The notes below the pieces were generated by a model. The model was not told where the DNA came from and did not search any database. It was given only the letters and a program-made list of their open reading frames with translations. Positions 37,879 to 48,734 of a DNA stretch of 48,734 nt are shown in pieces. Position 1 is the stretch's first letter; each line of letters starts with the position of its first letter. Source of the stretch: Planctomycetaceae bacterium (GTDB lineage Bacteria; Planctomycetota; Planctomycetia; Pirellulales; Pirellulaceae); NCBI GenBank assembly GCA_024225195.1, contig JAAEMV010000263.1, positions 1-48,734 on the forward strand, written 5' to 3'. The position numbers and the translations under genes were made by a program.

Positions 37879-40800
37879 ATGAACTCTAATTTTTCAATCA
37901 CTTTGCTGCTCTTCTGTTTCGCCCTTTCGAAACCATCGGTCGCTGAAGAACCGGTAGATTTCGCAAGGGACATTCAGCCAATTCTTGCTGAAAACTGCTA
38001 TTTCTGTCACGGGCCCGATGCCAAACAGCGCGCCTCCGACCTCCGACTCGATATTGAAGAGGATGCAAAACAGTCAATCATCGCGGGGGATGCTAATTCC
38101 AGTGAATTGTATTCCCGCATTCGATCCGATGATCCTGACGAACAAATGCCGCCGCCGGATTCACACCGAAGCTTAACCCCCGACCAGATTTCATTGATCC
38201 AAAAATGGATCGATCAAGGCGGAAAGTGGGGGCAACACTGGGCCTACAAACCAATCGTGAAGCCGGTGATCGAGGCGAGGAACGCGATTGATTTTTTTGT
38301 CCAACAGCAACTGCATCAGCAAGGTCTTGAGTTTTCACCGATTGCCGATCGCCGAACATTGCTTCGACGCGTCAGCCTCGACCTGACCGGTTTGCCACCA
38401 ACCGTTGAGCAAATCAATACGTTCCTTGCCGACACTTCACCGGACGCCTATCAGCAAATGGTCGAGAGAATGCTCCAATCACCTGCCTATGGTGAACGCA
38501 TGGCCTGGGACTGGCTCGATTCAGCAAGGTACGCCGATACCAATGGCTACCAAGGTGACAATGAACGGACCATGTGGCCATGGCGAGATTGGGTAATTGG
38601 TGCCTTCAATGACAATCTCCCCTTCGATCAGTTTTCTAAATGGCAAATTGCTGGCGATCTGTTAACCAATCCGACGGAAGAACAAATTCTGGCAACCGGA
38701 TTCAATCGAAATCATCCCATCAACGGCGAAGGCGGCAGGATCCCAGAGGAGAACCGCATCGACTATGTGATGGACATGACGGAAACGACCGGCACCGTCT
38801 GGTTGAGCCTGACCTTCAATTGCTGTCGCTGCCATGACCATAAATACGATCAACTGACACAGGATGACTATTACAGTCTCTTTGCATTTTTCAATCAAAC
38901 TCCAGTAACCGGCGCTGGTGGCAATGCCCAAACGGCCCCGGTGCTGTCTGTGCCTGACCAGCCCCAACGACTGCAACTGGCAAAACTAAAAAATGAATTA
39001 TCAAAATTTGAATCAGAACAAAAACGTCTTATCGGTGCACTCAACCAGAAACAGAATGACTGGGAATTAGCCCAAACCAAACAATTACAGGAAACAGATA
39101 CTTGGTCAGTCTGGCACCCAGAATCTTACTCCGCCCAGAAGGCCGATTTAGCTTATTCCAATGATGGTTCGCTGCTCACCTCGGGAGCCAATCCCGCCAA
39201 CGATAATTACGAACTCACTGGCAAATCGGATCTCGCCACTATCCAAGCCATTCGCTTGGAAACCCTTAAACACGCGTCGATGACTGCCGGTGGTCTTGCG
39301 CGATCGAACAGTTCCAATTTTGTCTTAACTGATTTTGCCGCATATCTCATCGAACCGGGAAAGCCTCCGACCCGCCTTCCATTCAAAAAAGCTCAAGCTG
39401 ATTACGAACAAACGGGTCATGGTGCCCAATTAGCGATCGATGCAAATGCCCAATCAGGATGGGCAGTCTTGGCTCCCGATAAAAATGTGCAGCGGGAGCG
39501 CGAGGCCATTTTCTCATTTGAAAAACCAGTCACCTTATCGCCTAATGCAAAAATCAAATTCGTACTCAAACACGAATCGATATATGAAAAACACAATATT
39601 GGGAGACTGAGGATCTCCCTCACCGAGCAGAAAAACCCAACGCTCGCTGGCGATACAAAACAGTTACTGGCAGCTTTGCAGCAACCGAATGATTCGCGGT
39701 CGCCGGCACAACTCAAACTCATTCAACAAAAACACTTCGAATCTGATACTGATTACCAAACGCAAGCCACGAAAATCGACTCCATTAACAGTCAAATCAA
39801 AACGCTGGCGAAAGGGTATCCCAAGGTCATGGTCATGGCTGACAGCCCCAAACTTCGTAAAACATATCGGTTAAACCGAGGATCCTACGAAGACCCATTA
39901 AACGAAGTCTCCATGCGTGTGCCTGAAATGCTGGCCGCGCTGCCGGAAAACATTACCCCCAACCGACTTGCACTTGCCAACTGGCTTTTTTCAGTCGACA
40001 ACCCTCTGACACCTCGCGTTTCAATCAATCGAATTTGGGCCAAGTTTTTCAATACAGGATTAGTCAAAACATTAGAGGATTTTGGCGTTCAGGGTGAGCC
40101 ACCGAGCCATCCAAAATTACTGGACTGGCTGGCTGCTGAATATCGGGATTGCGGTTGGGACACAAAACACATGATCCGCTTAATTTTAAACAGTCGAACC
40201 TATCGCCAATCCTCCCACACTTCTTCTCACCTGCTCGAACTCGACCCAGACAATCGTCTCCTCGCGAGAGCATCGAGGTTTCGAATTCCCTCGTGGATGA
40301 TCCGAGATTACGCCCTCGCATCGAGCGGGCGGTTGGTGCGAAAAATTGGCGGTCGCCCGGTGAATAGCTATCAACCGAAAGGGGTCTGGGAAGAAGCCAG
40401 TTTTGGTAAAAAAACTTATCGGCAAGATTCAGGAGACGCACTTTACCGCAGATCGATCTACACATTTTGGCGTCGGATCGCCGCGCCGACCATGATTTTT
40501 GACAATGCCGACCGGATGACATGCTCCGTCATTTCCTACCGGACGAACACGCCGCTTCACGCCTTGAACACCCTTAACAACACGACCTACGTCGAGGCAG
40601 CTCGACTGCTCGCCAGTAGCGTCTTGAAAGAAAAATTAACCGATCAGGAAACACTTGATAAAATTTATCAACGGATCGTGACGCGCTTACCCCGGGAAAA
40701 AGAAATCCCAATTCTCCTTGCCGGACTGGCCCACGATCGGCAACAATTTGCCGCTAACAATGACAACGTTATTTCTTTCTTAGGAGTCGGAGATTCACCC

Positions 40801-40893
40801 GTCGAACCCAACCTCGACCCTGTTGAATTAGCCTCGTGGACCAATCTCTGTATCGCCGTTTTAAATCTCGATGAAAGCCTTACACGCCAATAG
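37879..40893 (+). CDS. Planctomycete cytochrome c-type protein (PSCyt1-PSCyt2-PSD1)
   Basis: The 1004-residue exported protein has a signal peptide, PSCyt1 with CYFCH at residues 40-44, and PSCyt2 with LLRRVSLDLTGLPPTVEQ, GERMAWDWLDSARYADTNGY and CCRCHDHKYDQL as the second CXXCH. A coiled-coil-rich stretch lies near 365-410. The middle beta region resembles that of the upstream paralogue. PSD1 has NPLTPRVSINRIWAKFF and TNTPLHALNTLNNTTYVEA. The 51-base gap after the preceding DUF1501 gene suggests one long operon. It is a diverged paralogue of 33402-36320. The reaction is unknown. Confidence 0.92.
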   Translation: MNSNFSITLLLFCFALSKPSVAEEPVDFARDIQPILAENCYFCHGPDAKQRASDLRLDIEEDAKQSIIAGDANSSELYSRIRSDDPDEQMPPPDSHRSLTPDQISLIQKWIDQGGKWGQHWAYKPIVKPVIEARNAIDFFVQQQLHQQGLEFSPIADRRTLLRRVSLDLTGLPPTVEQINTFLADTSPDAYQQMVERMLQSPAYGERMAWDWLDSARYADTNGYQGDNERTMWPWRDWVIGAFNDNLPFDQFSKWQIAGDLLTNPTEEQILATGFNRNHPINGEGGRIPEENRIDYVMDMTETTGTVWLSLTFNCCRCHDHKYDQLTQDDYYSLFAFFNQTPVTGAGGNAQTAPVLSVPDQPQRLQLAKLKNELSKFESEQKRLIGALNQKQNDWELAQTKQLQETDTWSVWHPESYSAQKADLAYSNDGSLLTSGANPANDNYELTGKSDLATIQAIRLETLKHASMTAGGLARSNSSNFVLTDFAAYLIEPGKPPTRLPFKKAQADYEQTGHGAQLAIDANAQSGWAVLAPDKNVQREREAIFSFEKPVTLSPNAKIKFVLKHESIYEKHNIGRLRISLTEQKNPTLAGDTKQLLAALQQPNDSRSPAQLKLIQQKHFESDTDYQTQATKIDSINSQIKTLAKGYPKVMVMADSPKLRKTYRLNRGSYEDPLNEVSMRVPEMLAALPENITPNRLALANWLFSVDNPLTPRVSINRIWAKFFNTGLVKTLEDFGVQGEPPSHPKLLDWLAAEYRDCGWDTKHMIRLILNSRTYRQSSHTSSHLLELDPDNRLLARASRFRIPSWMIRDYALASSGRLVRKIGGRPVNSYQPKGVWEEASFGKKTYRQDSGDALYRRSIYTFWRRIAAPTMIFDNADRMTCSVISYRTNTPLHALNTLNNTTYVEAARLLASSVLKEKLTDQETLDKIYQRIVTRLPREKEIPILLAGLAHDRQQFAANNDNVISFLGVGDSPVEPNLDPVELASWTNLCIAVLNLDESLTRQ

Positions 40894-40947
40894 GCCAAGT
40901 AAATCGTTGAATTCAGGAAACCCAAATTTTAAGAACACGTGCCGGCT

Positions 40948-42414
40948 ATGAATCCTCATGAACAACAAAAATTGCATTCGACCCGGCGCGAATTCTTTGG
41001 TCGGACGGCAAATGGAATCGGATCCGCCGCGTTGGCGAGCCTGTTAAATCGTTCGACACTTGCTGGTGAAAGACGACCCGACCCGCGCACTGGCGGCCTC
41101 CCCGGAATCCCTCATTTTGCTCCCAAAGCGAAACGTGTGATTGCGCTGATTCAAAACGGTGGACCTTCTCATGCTGATCTTTTTGACTGGAAACCAAAGT
41201 TAGCCCAAATGCACGGCCAACCGGTGCCCGAAGAATTCGTCGCAGGCAAACGATTCAGCACGATGACTGGAAAGCCAGATGGAAAATTAATGCTGGCTCC
41301 CATTGAGCCATTTCACCAGCGAGGAAATTCCGGAGCCTGGGTCAGTGACATGCTCCCCTACACCGCTTCGATTGCGGATGAATTAACCTTTCTTAAAGGC
41401 ATGCACACGGATGCGGTCAACCATGCTCCGGCAATTAGCTTCTTATTGAGCGGCGCTCAGATTCCAGGTCGGCCAACCCTGGGAAGCTGGATGAATTACG
41501 GCCTGGGGAGCGAAGTAGATGATCTTCCTAATTTCATCGTCATGACCTCCGTTTCAAAAAATACAACCTGCGGGCAAATCTTCTACGACTTCTATTGGGG
41601 CAGTGGTTTTTTACCTTCCAAACATCAGGGAGTAAAATTCCGCGGGTCTGGTGATCCGGTCCTCTACCTTTCAAATCCCGACGGCATTACACGTGAAATG
41701 CGCCGCGGTTGGCTGGACAACATTGCTAGACTAAACCAAATGCAGCTTGAAGAATTTGGCGACCCGGAAATTGCAACCCGAATCGCTCAATATGAAATGG
41801 CCTTTCAAATGCAGGCGAGTGTGCCAGAGTTGACTGATCTGTCCGACGAACCGCGTGCCATTCTTGACATGTATGGCCCCGGCGTAGAAGAACCCGGCTC
41901 GTTTGCCCACAACTGCTTGATGGCTCGTCGACTTGCTGAACGAGGTGTCAGCTTCACCCAGCTCATGCACGCCGGCTGGGACCAGCACCGAAGTTTGACA
42001 ACAGAATTTTATACTCAATGCCGCGATACCGATCAGGCGAGTGCCGCCTTGGTCATGGACCTGAAACAACGTGGAATGCTGGACGACACGCTCGTAGTCT
42101 GGAGTGGAGAATTCGGACGCACTCCATTTATTCAGGGAGATATTAACAATCGAAAACAGTGGGGACGTGACCACCACCCCTACGCCTACACGACGTGGAT
42201 GGCCGGCGGAGGCCTCAAGCCTGGCTTGAGTTACGGGGAAACTGATGAATTGGCGATGAATGTCGCCAGCGATGGCGTTCACATCCACGACTTACAGGCA
42301 ACGCTCCTGCATCTCCTTGGAATTAACCACGAAGAATTAACCTACCGGTTTCAAGGCAGACAATTTCGACTGACCGATGTCCACGGTCGGGTTGTTCAGG
42401 AAATTCTGGCTTAG
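40948..42414 (+). CDS. DUF1501 family exported protein
   Basis: The 488-residue protein has a twin-arginine-like signal (TRREFFGRTANGIGSAALASLL). Motifs are KRVIALIQNGGPSHADLFDWKP, WSGEFGRTPF, GRDHHPYAYTTWMAGGGLKPG and LQATLLHLLGI. The ending closely resembles the 14243-15649 copy (NHEELTYR, RQFRLTDV), so these two look like closer relatives than the 36328 copy. ATG at 40948 is used; an in-frame GTG at 40939 adds 3 residues and cannot be excluded. It is the last gene of the tandem cassette. Confidence 0.9.
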   Translation: MNPHEQQKLHSTRREFFGRTANGIGSAALASLLNRSTLAGERRPDPRTGGLPGIPHFAPKAKRVIALIQNGGPSHADLFDWKPKLAQMHGQPVPEEFVAGKRFSTMTGKPDGKLMLAPIEPFHQRGNSGAWVSDMLPYTASIADELTFLKGMHTDAVNHAPAISFLLSGAQIPGRPTLGSWMNYGLGSEVDDLPNFIVMTSVSKNTTCGQIFYDFYWGSGFLPSKHQGVKFRGSGDPVLYLSNPDGITREMRRGWLDNIARLNQMQLEEFGDPEIATRIAQYEMAFQMQASVPELTDLSDEPRAILDMYGPGVEEPGSFAHNCLMARRLAERGVSFTQLMHAGWDQHRSLTTEFYTQCRDTDQASAALVMDLKQRGMLDDTLVVWSGEFGRTPFIQGDINNRKQWGRDHHPYAYTTWMAGGGLKPGLSYGETDELAMNVASDGVHIHDLQATLLHLLGINHEELTYRFQGRQFRLTDVHGRVVQEILA

Positions 42415-42572
42415 CTTTTCTTTACCGAGGTGGATCGCAAAACGCCCGCCTTAACCACTCAAAATCCAGCCATTGAAAGCTCTCGGATTTTCAGAAATTC
42501 CATACTAAAGAAACTTTTCTCTGATACCATGGATCGGCTAAAGCTCCTTTTCTGGCACTCGAGGGCCAATCA

Positions 42573-44567
42573 TTGACAACACCTGAACCTGTTTTTCCGA
42601 ACGAAACCTCACGGCGCGATCCGGCACATCGTCGCACCGAAAAAAAAACAAATGAGACCTGCACTGAGCCTACCTGGACACTCGATCAAGCGAGAGACTT
42701 ATACGGCATTCAGCGTTGGGGGCTGGACTATTTTGGAATCTCCGAATCGGGAAGCGCTACCGTTGAGGCACCTACACCGACGGGCGTCAAAACGATTGAG
42801 TTCTCCGAAATACTCGATGGTCTCAAAGAACGCGGACTCGATATGCCGGTCATGCTCCGGTTTGAAAATCTAGTCGATGACCGCATTACGCAACTCCACC
42901 AAGGATTTGCATCCGCCATCGCTCAGACCAATTACAAGAGTGAGTATCGTGGCGTTTTTCCAATCAAGGTTAATCAACAAAGTCAGGTGATTGCCGAAAT
43001 CGCCAGGTTCGGCGAACGCTTCAATTATGGGCTCGAAGCTGGAAGTAAAGCTGAACTCTTGATCGCACTGGCGACCCTTCCATCTCCTGAAAGCCTGATC
43101 ATTTGCAATGGCTATAAAGATTTAGAATACATCGATCTCGGACTCCGAGCACTTTCAATGGGACTTCAGGTCTTTTTCGTCATTGAAACGCCCAAGGAAC
43201 TACCGATGATCCTTGACCGCGCAAAACACTGGGGAGTCACGCCTTGCATTGGCGTTCGACTGAAACTCTCCACCGCCGTTGATGGCCACTGGAGTCGAGA
43301 TGCCGGAGATCGCAGCCTGTTTGGTTTATCGACGCTGCAGCTGATTGAAATCATTGACAGCCTCCGTGAAGCTGGAATGCTGGACTCGTTAAAAATGCTG
43401 CATTTTCATCTCGGCAGCCAAGTACCAAACATTCGTAACGTCCGTGACGGCATTACCGAAGCTTGTCGATTTTATGTCAACCTCATCAAGGAGGGGGCGC
43501 CGATGGGATATTTTGACATCGGTGGTGGCCTCGCCGTTGACTACGACGGATCGGCCAGCATCGATGGGCACAGTCGAAACTACGACCTCGACGAATACTG
43601 CGTCGATATTGTCGAGGCAATCATGGCCGCGTTCAGTCCCCATGACATCCCACACCCTACAATTATTTCCGAATCGGGCCGGTGGACTGTCGCACCCATG
43701 TCCGTACTTCTGTTTAACATCCTCGATGTCAATGACTTCCAACCGCAACCACTTCCCGACCCACTTCCGGAAAACATTCATTCGTCCATTGATTTCCTGA
43801 TTGACACGCTGCGTCATATCGAAGTTCGACGCCTTCAAGAAAACTTCAACGATGCTATTTACTACCGCGATCAGGCGCGAAAAGCATTTCAGATTGGAGA
43901 ACTAAGCCTTCGTGAACGAGCACTTGCTGAAAACATCTGCCTAACAATCCTTCACCAAATCGCCGACCGCGTGCCGGAAATGACTCGCCCTCCGGCAAGC
44001 CTGCAATCCATCAAAGACTCGCTCTCAGATATCTATTATGGCAATTTCAGTGTTTTCCAATCACTACCGGACGCATGGGCCATCCAACAAGTTTTCCCCG
44101 TGATGCCATTGCAACGACTCGACGAGGAGCCGACTCGAAACGCAATCATTGGGGACTTAACCTGCGATTGTGACGGCCAACTCAACCAATTCGTAGGAAC
44201 TAAGTCCAACACCAACACACTTAGACTGCACCCAATTATCGAAGGTGAAGAGTATTGCCTCGGTGTATTTCTGGTCGGAGCTTATCAGGAAACGCTAGGC
44301 GATCTGCACAATTTATTCGGTGACACGCATGTCGTCAGTGTGCGAGTTACCAGCGAAGGGAAATTGGAATTTGTCCACGAACTTGAAGGCGATCGCATTC
44401 GAGATGTATTAAGTTACGTTGAGTACCAAACGGAAGAACTATTTTCTCAATTCGAAAAACGTACAGACACCGCGCTAAGTAATGGGAAAATCAGTGCCAC
44501 CCAACGGAGCGAAATCTTGAACCTGTTTAGCGAGAGCCTCCGCGGATATACTTATTTCGAAAACTAA
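42573..44567 (+). CDS. speA: Biosynthetic arginine decarboxylase
   Basis: The 664-residue PLP enzyme converts arginine to agmatine, the first step of one route to putrescine and other polyamines. It has the alanine-racemase-like fold. The PLP Lys lies in GVFPIKVNQQ, followed by YGLEAGSKAELL, LHFHLGSQ, the phosphate-binding FDIGGGLAVDYDG, and the catalytic Cys in DLTCDCDG. Length and order match biosynthetic SpeA. The motif after SESGR reads WTVAPMSVL rather than the commoner A(x)xAHHAVL, a visible variation. The start is TTG at 42573 with GAGGG 7 nt upstream. It lies after a ~160-base gap from the DUF1501 gene, so it is probably separately transcribed. Confidence 0.92.
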   Translation: MTTPEPVFPNETSRRDPAHRRTEKKTNETCTEPTWTLDQARDLYGIQRWGLDYFGISESGSATVEAPTPTGVKTIEFSEILDGLKERGLDMPVMLRFENLVDDRITQLHQGFASAIAQTNYKSEYRGVFPIKVNQQSQVIAEIARFGERFNYGLEAGSKAELLIALATLPSPESLIICNGYKDLEYIDLGLRALSMGLQVFFVIETPKELPMILDRAKHWGVTPCIGVRLKLSTAVDGHWSRDAGDRSLFGLSTLQLIEIIDSLREAGMLDSLKMLHFHLGSQVPNIRNVRDGITEACRFYVNLIKEGAPMGYFDIGGGLAVDYDGSASIDGHSRNYDLDEYCVDIVEAIMAAFSPHDIPHPTIISESGRWTVAPMSVLLFNILDVNDFQPQPLPDPLPENIHSSIDFLIDTLRHIEVRRLQENFNDAIYYRDQARKAFQIGELSLRERALAENICLTILHQIADRVPEMTRPPASLQSIKDSLSDIYYGNFSVFQSLPDAWAIQQVFPVMPLQRLDEEPTRNAIIGDLTCDCDGQLNQFVGTKSNTNTLRLHPIIEGEEYCLGVFLVGAYQETLGDLHNLFGDTHVVSVRVTSEGKLEFVHELEGDRIRDVLSYVEYQTEELFSQFEKRTDTALSNGKISATQRSEILNLFSESLRGYTYFEN

Positions 44568-44605
44568 AACTTCTTGCCTTCCACCACAGAAATGAAAGAG
44601 GAATC

Positions 44606-46882
<2,277 letters not shown>

Positions 46883-46940
46883 ATAAACACTTTCGTCTGC
46901 CCTATTTCGAATCCCATGAATCGAATTAACAGTAAAGCAT

Positions 46941-48122
46941 TTATTTATTGAGAGCCTTTCGATAATCGCCAGGCGTCATATTTAACTCTCGCTTGAAAAC
47001 AACATGCAAGTACTCCGGATGCTCAAATCCGCAGTTGATTGCAATTTGCTCGATCGACATATCCGTCTTGGCCAACAGACTTCGAACTTGTTTTAGTTGG
47101 CAATTCCGAATTTCCTGTTGGGGAGAATGGCCAAGCAGTTTTCGCATCCGCCGCTCCAGCGAGCTCCTTGATAATTTTGTATGCTCGAGGACCTGTTTAA
47201 CTGAAATACCAAAACACGCATTGGTCCTAAGAAAGCTCAACGCATTTGCCAAATCTGGATCCTCAATGGCGTAAACACTGGAAGACTGCCGGAGCGTTAC
47301 ATCCAACGGATCAAAACACTGCAACTGCGGTGTTACCTTTTCCCCCGCCATCAATTTTGCCAAACATTCTGCTGCAGCAAATCCAATTTGCTCGGAATTG
47401 GGCATGACGCTCGAAAGCGGCGGTTCGCAGAGATTGCAAATGACTTCGTTATTATCGACTCCCAACACCGCCACTTGTTCCGGCACAGCGATTTCCGCCC
47501 AGAGGCAACAATCCAGAATGTTCTTCCCTGCAATATCGTTGCTTGCCATCACCCCTGCCGGTTTTGGCAACCCTTTTAACCAGTCCGTTATCCGTTTACG
47601 TTCATAGGCCAGTGAAAGTTTACGAGGTTGTTCCATCTCGCGATTAGACAAACTGTGCCATTTCGATTTTAAAATCGAACACTCATGACGTTTCTTGTTT
47701 AATTCGGCGACAAACGACTCTTCCCGTCTCTGTGACCAGGCTTCCTGATCAAAACCAAGAAACCCAAAACTCCTAAACCCTCGCTCCATGAAGTGCCTCG
47801 CACCTAAACGGCCGATGGCATGGTCGTCAGAACGCAAAGTAACAAATTCGCTTTTTCCACTACGGCGATCGTTCAAATCAACAAATGGAATTTTTCGCGA
47901 TCTCACCATTTGAGCAATTTCTGGATTCGTCGAGCGGCAGATGATTCCATCGCCATTCCAGTCAATCAACCACTCAGGTGGCCCACCTCGCAGATCCTGC
48001 TCTTCAAGAAAAACTGACCAATCGCTCTGAGTTTTTTTAAAACGCACGATTCCATCAAGCAAATTTCGACCGTAATTACTTGAAGTCTCTACAATTAAGG
48101 CAACGGAATAACGTCTTCGCAT
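46941..48122 (-). CDS. XylR-type transcriptional regulator (sugar-binding plus AraC domain)
   Basis: The 393-residue protein has a periplasmic-binding-protein-like sensor domain at about residues 6-275 (VALIVETSSNYGRNLLDGI, then VMASNDIAGKNIL and VAVLGVDNNEVICNL) and an AraC helix-turn-helix domain at the C-terminus (VKQVLEHTKLSRSSLERRMRK, then IAINCGFEHPEYLHVVFKRE). This is the layout of E. coli XylR, which senses a sugar. ATG at 48122 is used; GTG at 48128 is possible. It faces a sulfatase gene divergently and converges with the FAD oxidoreductase gene, so it probably controls one or both. The ligand is unknown. Confidence 0.88.
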   Translation of the reverse strand: MRRRYSVALIVETSSNYGRNLLDGIVRFKKTQSDWSVFLEEQDLRGGPPEWLIDWNGDGIICRSTNPEIAQMVRSRKIPFVDLNDRRSGKSEFVTLRSDDHAIGRLGARHFMERGFRSFGFLGFDQEAWSQRREESFVAELNKKRHECSILKSKWHSLSNREMEQPRKLSLAYERKRITDWLKGLPKPAGVMASNDIAGKNILDCCLWAEIAVPEQVAVLGVDNNEVICNLCEPPLSSVMPNSEQIGFAAAECLAKLMAGEKVTPQLQCFDPLDVTLRQSSSVYAIEDPDLANALSFLRTNACFGISVKQVLEHTKLSRSSLERRMRKLLGHSPQQEIRNCQLKQVRSLLAKTDMSIEQIAINCGFEHPEYLHVVFKRELNMTPGDYRKALNK

Positions 48123-48182
48123 ATTCACAACCAGAATTCAGCAATCAAATTTAAAGGCATGGAATCCAACAACGCTCATGGA

Positions 48183-48233
48183 TTAGAATAGGGTCGGCCT
48201 AAAGACATATCTTAGGTCTTCCCTAAACTCTAA
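48183..48233. promoter_or_regulatory. Candidate operator between the regulator and sulfatase genes
   Basis: Nested inverted repeats lie in the divergent intergenic region. The inner one is CCTAA at 48198-48202 and TTAGG at 48212-48216, 9 bases apart. The outer one pairs TTAGAATAGGG at 48183-48193 imperfectly with the CCCTAA...CTCTAA stretch near 48221-48233. It is about 50-90 bases from both starts and could be the site of the XylR-type regulator. Confidence 0.45.
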
Positions 48234-48273
48234 CACATGACCTGTAACCGCCAAACCAATCAAGGAATTTCGC

Positions 48274-48734
48274 ATGCGTCCCATGGCATTCGCTCTTATC
48301 TTAGTATTTGCACTTAGCTCTTTAGGGCCGCCTTCAAGTGCCTTGAGGGGGGAGGATTCCGAGACAACCGATGAACGACCTAACATCGTCATCATCCTAG
48401 TGGACGATATGGGATTTTCCGACATTGGATGTTATGGAAGTGAAATTGAAACACCCAATGTTGATCGCCTAGCCACTGAAGGGCTTCGATTTACACAATT
48501 CTACAATTCCGGTCGCTGTTGCCCCACCCGTGCAAGTTTAATGACCGGACTCCATCCGCACCAAACCGGAATTGGGCACATGACCGCCCCTCCCAATCAG
48601 CCTTTGGGATTTACCGGTCCCTACCAGGGATATTTAAATGATAATTGCGCTACGATTGCCCAGGTCTTACAAGGATCCGGTTACCACACCTTGATGACTG
48701 GAAAATGGCACTTGGGAGCCAACGACCAAAAAAC
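48274..48734 (+). CDS. Sulfatase, 5' part (cut by the window edge)
   Basis: A frame of 153 codons opens at ATG 48274 and runs off the window without a stop. AAGGA lies 7 nt upstream. A signal peptide (MAFALILVFALSSLG) comes first. Sulfatase marks follow: PNIVIILVDDMGFSDIGCYG (metal Asp residues), TPNVDRLA, and the sulfatase motif CCPTR at residues 82-86, in which Cys 82 would be converted to formylglycine. GYHTLMTGKWHLG matches the following conserved region. It resembles arylsulfatases. It is divergent from the XylR-type regulator. Substrate and C-terminus are not visible. Confidence 0.9.
   Translation, partial: MRPMAFALILVFALSSLGPPSSALRGEDSETTDERPNIVIILVDDMGFSDIGCYGSEIETPNVDRLATEGLRFTQFYNSGRCCPTRASLMTGLHPHQTGIGHMTAPPNQPLGFTGPYQGYLNDNCATIAQVLQGSGYHTLMTGKWHLGANDQK

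Noticed and set aside
41731-42288. Minus-strand open frame of 185 residues
   Set aside because: It is antisense to the DUF1501 gene at 40948-42414, with no motif or ribosome binding site.

Overview
The window reads as a chromosomal segment of a marine-type planctomycete, probably Pirellulaceae-like. The evidence is gene content: three pairs of planctomycete cytochrome c-type (PSCyt1/PSCyt2/PSD1) and DUF1501 proteins, two sulfatases, an ECF sigma factor overlapping a Ser/Thr kinase, and many exported proteins of unknown role. No rRNA, tRNA, CRISPR, insertion sequence or phage module was seen. Genes are densely packed on both strands, and GTG or TTG starts are common.

Layout. Positions 1-4800 hold a possible gene start on the minus strand and a type II topoisomerase pair (parC/gyrA-like, then parE/gyrB-like). 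Positions 5.1-10.2 kb hold exported proteins: a two-domain fasciclin protein with a clear terminator, a protein with a C-terminal LecA-like domain, an unknown exported protein and a sulfatase. Positions 10.2-13.6 kb (minus) hold a Ski2-like helicase translationally coupled to an exported beta-propeller protein. Positions 14.2-19.3 kb (minus) hold a PSCyt/DUF1501 pair and an Arg/Ser/Gly-rich exported protein. Positions 19.5-24.0 kb hold the ECF sigma factor, the kinase and a methyltransferase. Positions 24.0-28.3 kb (minus) hold a membrane protein, a deiodinase-like gene with an in-frame UGA, and an rpoD-like sigma factor with a strong terminator. Positions 29.3-32.5 kb hold a zinc-ribbon membrane protein, a DEAD-box RNA helicase and a LamG-like exported protein. 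Positions 32.6-42.4 kb hold a PAS-AraC regulator divergent from two tandem PSCyt/DUF1501 pairs. Positions 42.6 kb to the end hold biosynthetic arginine decarboxylase, an exported FAD oxidoreductase, a XylR-type regulator and the start of a second sulfatase.

The most notable item is the gene at 25342-26427 (minus). Two apparently separate reading frames are in the same frame, split by a single TGA. The TGA falls exactly where iodothyronine deiodinases carry selenocysteine (context GSCS-U-PPF). The downstream half keeps further deiodinase hallmarks (EAH, LY-I, GGRGP, ELR). A hairpin with a GGUC apical loop begins within 10 nt of the TGA, as expected for a bacterial SECIS. The product would be an exported, 361-residue, EF-hand-flanked deiodinase-like selenoprotein.

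How the genes may work together: the sulfatases, the FAD oxidoreductase, the LamG and LecA-like proteins and the PSCyt/DUF1501 pairs fit cell-surface or periplasmic breakdown of sulfated polysaccharides, under AraC- and XylR-type control. That is inference from context. The PSCyt/DUF1501 families have no settled function.
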